Shown here: piece after piece, positions 5,875 through 7,919 of the stretch
How the letters are laid out: every line of letters begins with the position of its first letter
Numbering within the stretch: the stretch's first letter is position 1
Source: LDYB01 sp037442385
Lineage (GTDB): Bacteria > Armatimonadota > Fimbriimonadia > Fimbriimonadales > GBS-DC
Reading direction: 5' to 3'
Assembly (NCBI GenBank): GCA_037442385.1
Contig: JBBIQJ010000122.1
Location: 1 to 7,919, forward strand
DNA: 7,919 bases
Program-made: the position numbers and the translations under genes
The notes under the pieces: model-generated
Told to the model about the DNA's origin: nothing
Database searches by the model: none
What the model saw: the letters and a program-made list of their open reading frames with translations, nothing else

Positions 5875-6873
5875 TCAGTTCACCTGAATCTCGATCTGCG
5901 TGGTGTAGGGCTTGCGTTGCCCGTAGGGGTCGGCAATCGTGAGGTGCACGACATAGTTGCCGCGCTTGGGGAATCGGCGACGGATGCCGTTGCCTTCGCC
6001 ATCGATCTGGCTGGGATCGCCTCCGAAGCTCCAGCGGTACACCACAGGCAAGCTTCCCGATTCGCTCACGCCGTAGAAGGTCAGCTCGTCGTTCGTCGCG
6101 ATAATGATTTTCTGTTGATTCCGTGAGCTGAAGCCGCTTCCGTAGGTGTTCACGACATAGATATAGCCCTGAACAGGGGTCTGTTCGCTGAGCGTTCGGA
6201 TTTCGCCCACAAAGAATACGCCGTGGGTGTCGCCGAATAGCCCCATTCGCGCAATCTGCCCGTTGGTTTCTTTCAAGCCAGGAATGGCGCTCAGGGGAAC
6301 GCTCACCGACTGCCAGCCTGTTTCGCTGGCACGCAAGTTGCGCACAGGGAGCATCAATTCACCTGTTTTGCCGTCGGTGGTCTGGTAGACCACTCGCACG
6401 TTTTCCATGCTGGGCGGGGTTGTCTGCGTAGTCGCGCCACCGCCGCTTCCGCCCAGAGGCGCCCCGGGTCCTCCCTGGGGACCGCGCGGTCCGCCCGCGA
6501 GGTCGCCTTCCCCGAAGCCGCCGCCCCTCGGACCGCGCGGCGCTCCTCCTCCCCCGCCGGGAGTGGTCGTTGTGCCTGGGAATCGGAAGGTGAACCGAAT
6601 CACCTTATCGGGAGCATTCATATCCGCACGCAGGTCTATGGGGTTGCGGAAGATCAACCATCCTCCCGAAAAGACGCCCCGCGTTGTGATTTTGAGGGAG
6701 CGGCTCCCTACAAAACTCAGTTCTTCACTCTCTTCGATCTTGCCACTGCCCCACCCCTGCAGGGTGAACCCCGCCGTGTCGGCAGGTAGCCCCTGATAGA
6801 GGGTAACATCCGCCCATGCCGATGCATACACGCTCAGCAGCGCAACCCAACCGATACGCCTGATGACTCGCAT
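5875..6873 (-). CDS. Exported protein with Gly/Pro-rich insertion and C-terminal PKD-like domain
   Basis: The 332-aa protein is counted from the ATG at 6873. A GTG at 6891 would add six residues, but it overlaps the GGAGG SD (6889-6885), so the ATG is preferred despite an 11-nt spacing. Residues 1-21 form a signal peptide ending in ASAWA before Asp22. Residues about 22-100 and 155-235 look like two halves of one beta-sandwich, carbohydrate-binding-like (SLKITTRG, SGGWLIF, then VRVVYQTTDG, GWQSVSVPL). They are split by a Gly/Pro-rich stretch at about 100-154. Residues about 252-332 resemble a PKD domain (VVYRWSFGGD, RRFPKRGNYVVHLTIADPYG). The protein is probably periplasmic or cell-surface and may bind glycan or protein. 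No anchor, LPxTG or PEP-CTERM tail is visible. It leads the hisI/TIGR03790-like operon, one base before hisI. The product is not recognised as a named protein, and the beta-sandwich call is inference. Confidence 0.75.
   Translation of the reverse strand: MRVIRRIGWVALLSVYASAWADVTLYQGLPADTAGFTLQGWGSGKIEESEELSFVGSRSLKITTRGVFSGGWLIFRNPIDLRADMNAPDKVIRFTFRFPGTTTTPGGGGGAPRGPRGGGFGEGDLAGGPRGPQGGPGAPLGGSGGGATTQTTPPSMENVRVVYQTTDGKTGELMLPVRNLRASETGWQSVSVPLSAIPGLKETNGQIARMGLFGDTHGVFFVGEIRTLSEQTPVQGYIYVVNTYGSGFSSRNQQKIIIATNDELTFYGVSESGSLPVVYRWSFGGDPSQIDGEGNGIRRRFPKRGNYVVHLTIADPYGQRKPYTTQIEIQVN
6433..6561 (-). repeat. Low-complexity Gly/Pro/Arg-coding tract with collagen-like triplets
   Basis: This part of the PKD-protein gene encodes glycine runs and GPR/GPQ/GGP/GAP triplets. 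The 11-mer GGACCGCGCGG occurs at 6479-6489 and 6530-6540, in phase 51 nt apart. The first copy is the core of a 14-bp perfect palindrome at 6479-6492. The tract is GC-richer than its surroundings and is probably a length-variable flexible loop. Confidence 0.7.
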
Positions 6874-6925
6874 TCGTTTTTCCGCCTCCACAGGCAGGAT
6901 TCTACCTCATGCCCTGACTTTCCTG

Positions 6926-7819
6926 CTAAAAGTCACGTTCCAGCGTGAACTGGGCAATCCAGCGCAGGGGATCGGCAGGGGGACCAAAGTCTTGAAGTGC
7001 GTTGAGCGCCTGCTGGATCGCCTCATGGGCATGGAGTCGCGCGGTCTCCAGCCCATACAGGCGCGGATAGGTTGCCTTCTGGTGGGCGCGGTCGGTGCCA
7101 GCCGCTTTGCCGAGACGCTGGGGGTCGCCCGTCTCGTTGAGGATGTCGTCCACTATCTGGAACGCCAGCCCCAGCGACTGGCTATAGTTATCCAGCGCGA
7201 TGAGCTGGCTCTGCGAAGCGCCTGCAAGAATCGCCCCGCTCAGCACAGAGGCGCGAATCAACGCCCCCGTTTTGCGGGTATGGATATATGTTAGTTTCTC
7301 AGCATCCACAGGTTCGCCTTCCGAGAGGATATCCTCTACCTGCCCCCCTACCATGCCGTCAATCCCGACCGCATCGCACAACACGCGCAGAGTCTGGAGG
7401 ACGCGCTCTTGCGGACTCCGTTCCGCCTGACGCGCCAGCAGCCCAAAGGCTTGCACCAGCAGGGCGTCGCCTGCAAGAATTGCCATTGCCTCGCCGTATT
7501 GCTTCCAGACTGTGGGTTTGCCGCGGCGCAATTCGTCGTTGTCCAGAGCGGGCAGGTCGTCATGCACAAGGCTAAAGGCGTGGATCAATTCTATCGCGCA
7601 CGCAGTGGGCAGCACTTCTTCCAGTGAGCCTCCAACCGCTTCTGCCGCCGCGCCGCAGAGCAACGGGCGCAGGCGCTTGCCATGTCCCAGCACCGCATAG
7701 CGCATTGCTTCAGGCAAAACACGCGGCAGGGAAGAACTTCCGTTCGGGAGGTACGATTCCAGCGCTTGCTCAATTCGCGCGACGCGCTCACGGGCATAGG
7801 TCTCAAACAGCCCCTGCAT
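6926..7819 (-). CDS. ispA: Short-chain polyprenyl diphosphate synthase (farnesyl/geranylgeranyl diphosphate synthase type)
   Basis: This 297-aa trans-prenyltransferase condenses IPP with allylic diphosphates to supply C15 or C20 precursors for quinones, undecaprenyl carriers or carotenoids. GHGKRLRPLL (45-54) binds IPP. The first Asp-rich motif is DDLPALD (87-93), with the two-residue insertion typical of bacterial type FPP/GGPP synthases, followed by RRGKPT (98-103). GQ (159-160) and KTG (183-185) are present. The second Asp-rich region is FQIVDDILNETGD (220-232), and KATYP lies at 248-252. Phe82, five residues before the first motif, is the bulky residue expected of a C15 (FPP) product. The second motif reads DDILN instead of DDILD. 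The ATG at 7819 has only a weak SD. The gene lies 27 nt after the preceding gene and 52 nt before the PKD-protein start, and ends in TAG. Confidence 0.94.
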   Translation of the reverse strand: MQGLFETYARERVARIEQALESYLPNGSSSLPRVLPEAMRYAVLGHGKRLRPLLCGAAAEAVGGSLEEVLPTACAIELIHAFSLVHDDLPALDNDELRRGKPTVWKQYGEAMAILAGDALLVQAFGLLARQAERSPQERVLQTLRVLCDAVGIDGMVGGQVEDILSEGEPVDAEKLTYIHTRKTGALIRASVLSGAILAGASQSQLIALDNYSQSLGLAFQIVDDILNETGDPQRLGKAAGTDRAHQKATYPRLYGLETARLHAHEAIQQALNALQDFGPPADPLRWIAQFTLERDF

Positions 7820-7846
7820 AGCCCATAGGATACCCCAAGCAGCGCG

Positions 7847-7919
7847 CTACAGGTCGGGGTCTATGCCCATTTCACGCAGGCGCTGGGCAAGGCGCTCGGC
7901 GCGTTGCCACTCACGCTCC
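7847..7919 (-). CDS. C-terminal tail of an upstream gene, possibly Uma2-family
   Basis: The frame enters at the right edge and ends with a TAG at 7849-7847. It gives 23 residues, EREWQRAERLAQRL then REMGIDPDL. An Arg/Glu/Ala-rich helix ending in LRxxGIDPD is the usual tail of Uma2 (DUF820) putative restriction-endonuclease-fold proteins, which are often abundant in Cyanobacteria and similar genomes. The catalytic part lies outside the window, so the family is a guess from the tail alone; that a gene ends here is more certain. Confidence 0.5.
   Translation of the reverse strand, partial: EREWQRAERLAQRLREMGIDPDL

Noticed and set aside
6407..6796. Plus-strand proline-rich frame over the Gly-rich tract
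   Set aside because: Proline runs are the mirror of the glycine codons. There is no SD, and the minus-strand gene has a signal peptide and a PKD-like domain.
6892..6928. Terminator between the prenyl synthase and PKD genes
   Set aside because: A 6-bp inverted repeat (GCAGGA/TCCTGC) with a 21-nt loop is present, but there is no U tract and the stem is too weak.
7819..7846. Promoter before the prenyl synthase gene
   Set aside because: A TATCCT-like hexamer lies too close to the ATG, and no -35 is apparent at the right spacing. Read-through from the upstream gene is as likely.

Overview
All genes in this window lie on the minus strand, so transcription runs from high to low coordinates. The DNA is moderately GC-rich, gene-dense and bacterial. 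Spacing is tight, Shine-Dalgarno (SD) sequences are visible, and a TATAAT promoter element is present. The gene mix is an FPP-synthase-type prenyltransferase, a monofunctional HisI, a TIGR03790-like protein, a secreted PKD protein, a cyclase-ATPase-TPR regulator, a TPR-CHAT protein and a probable Uma2-type tail. This would fit a large-genome environmental bacterium such as Armatimonadota, Chloroflexota or a similar phylum. The sequence alone does not fix the phylum.

Layout in transcription order: (1) 7919-7847, the last codons of a gene with a Uma2-like C-terminus. (2) 7819-6926, a short-chain polyprenyl diphosphate synthase (ispA type). (3) 6873-5875, an exported protein with a Gly/Pro-rich, partly collagen-like insertion and a C-terminal PKD-like domain. 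(4) 5873-5490, hisI. (5) 5482-4493, a TIGR03790-like protein of unknown function. Genes 3 to 5 are separated by 1 and 7 nt and look like one operon. (6) A sigma70-type extended -10 promoter at 4464-4492, just past the stop of gene 5, serves a second unit. (7) 4431-1755, a gene that should encode one protein of about 891 aa: a class III nucleotidyl cyclase domain, a STAND/AAA-like ATPase and TPRs. It is broken by a 1-nt frameshift at 4320-4323 and an in-frame TAG at 3932-3930. The ATPase-TPR part remains open over 717 codons. (8) 1741 to the left edge, an exported TPR-CHAT protein that starts 13 nt after gene 7 and is cut off just as the CHAT domain begins.

The most interesting part is the 4492-1 unit. 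It pairs a cyclase/STAND/TPR sensor-type protein with an exported TPR-CHAT protein, CHAT being a caspase-like protease fold. The cyclase module is interrupted twice although its recognisable catalytic residues all remain, which suggests recent decay, strain-level phase or sequence error. No RNA genes, CRISPR arrays, insertion sequences or convincing terminators were seen, and no gene-free stretch exceeds about 65 bases.
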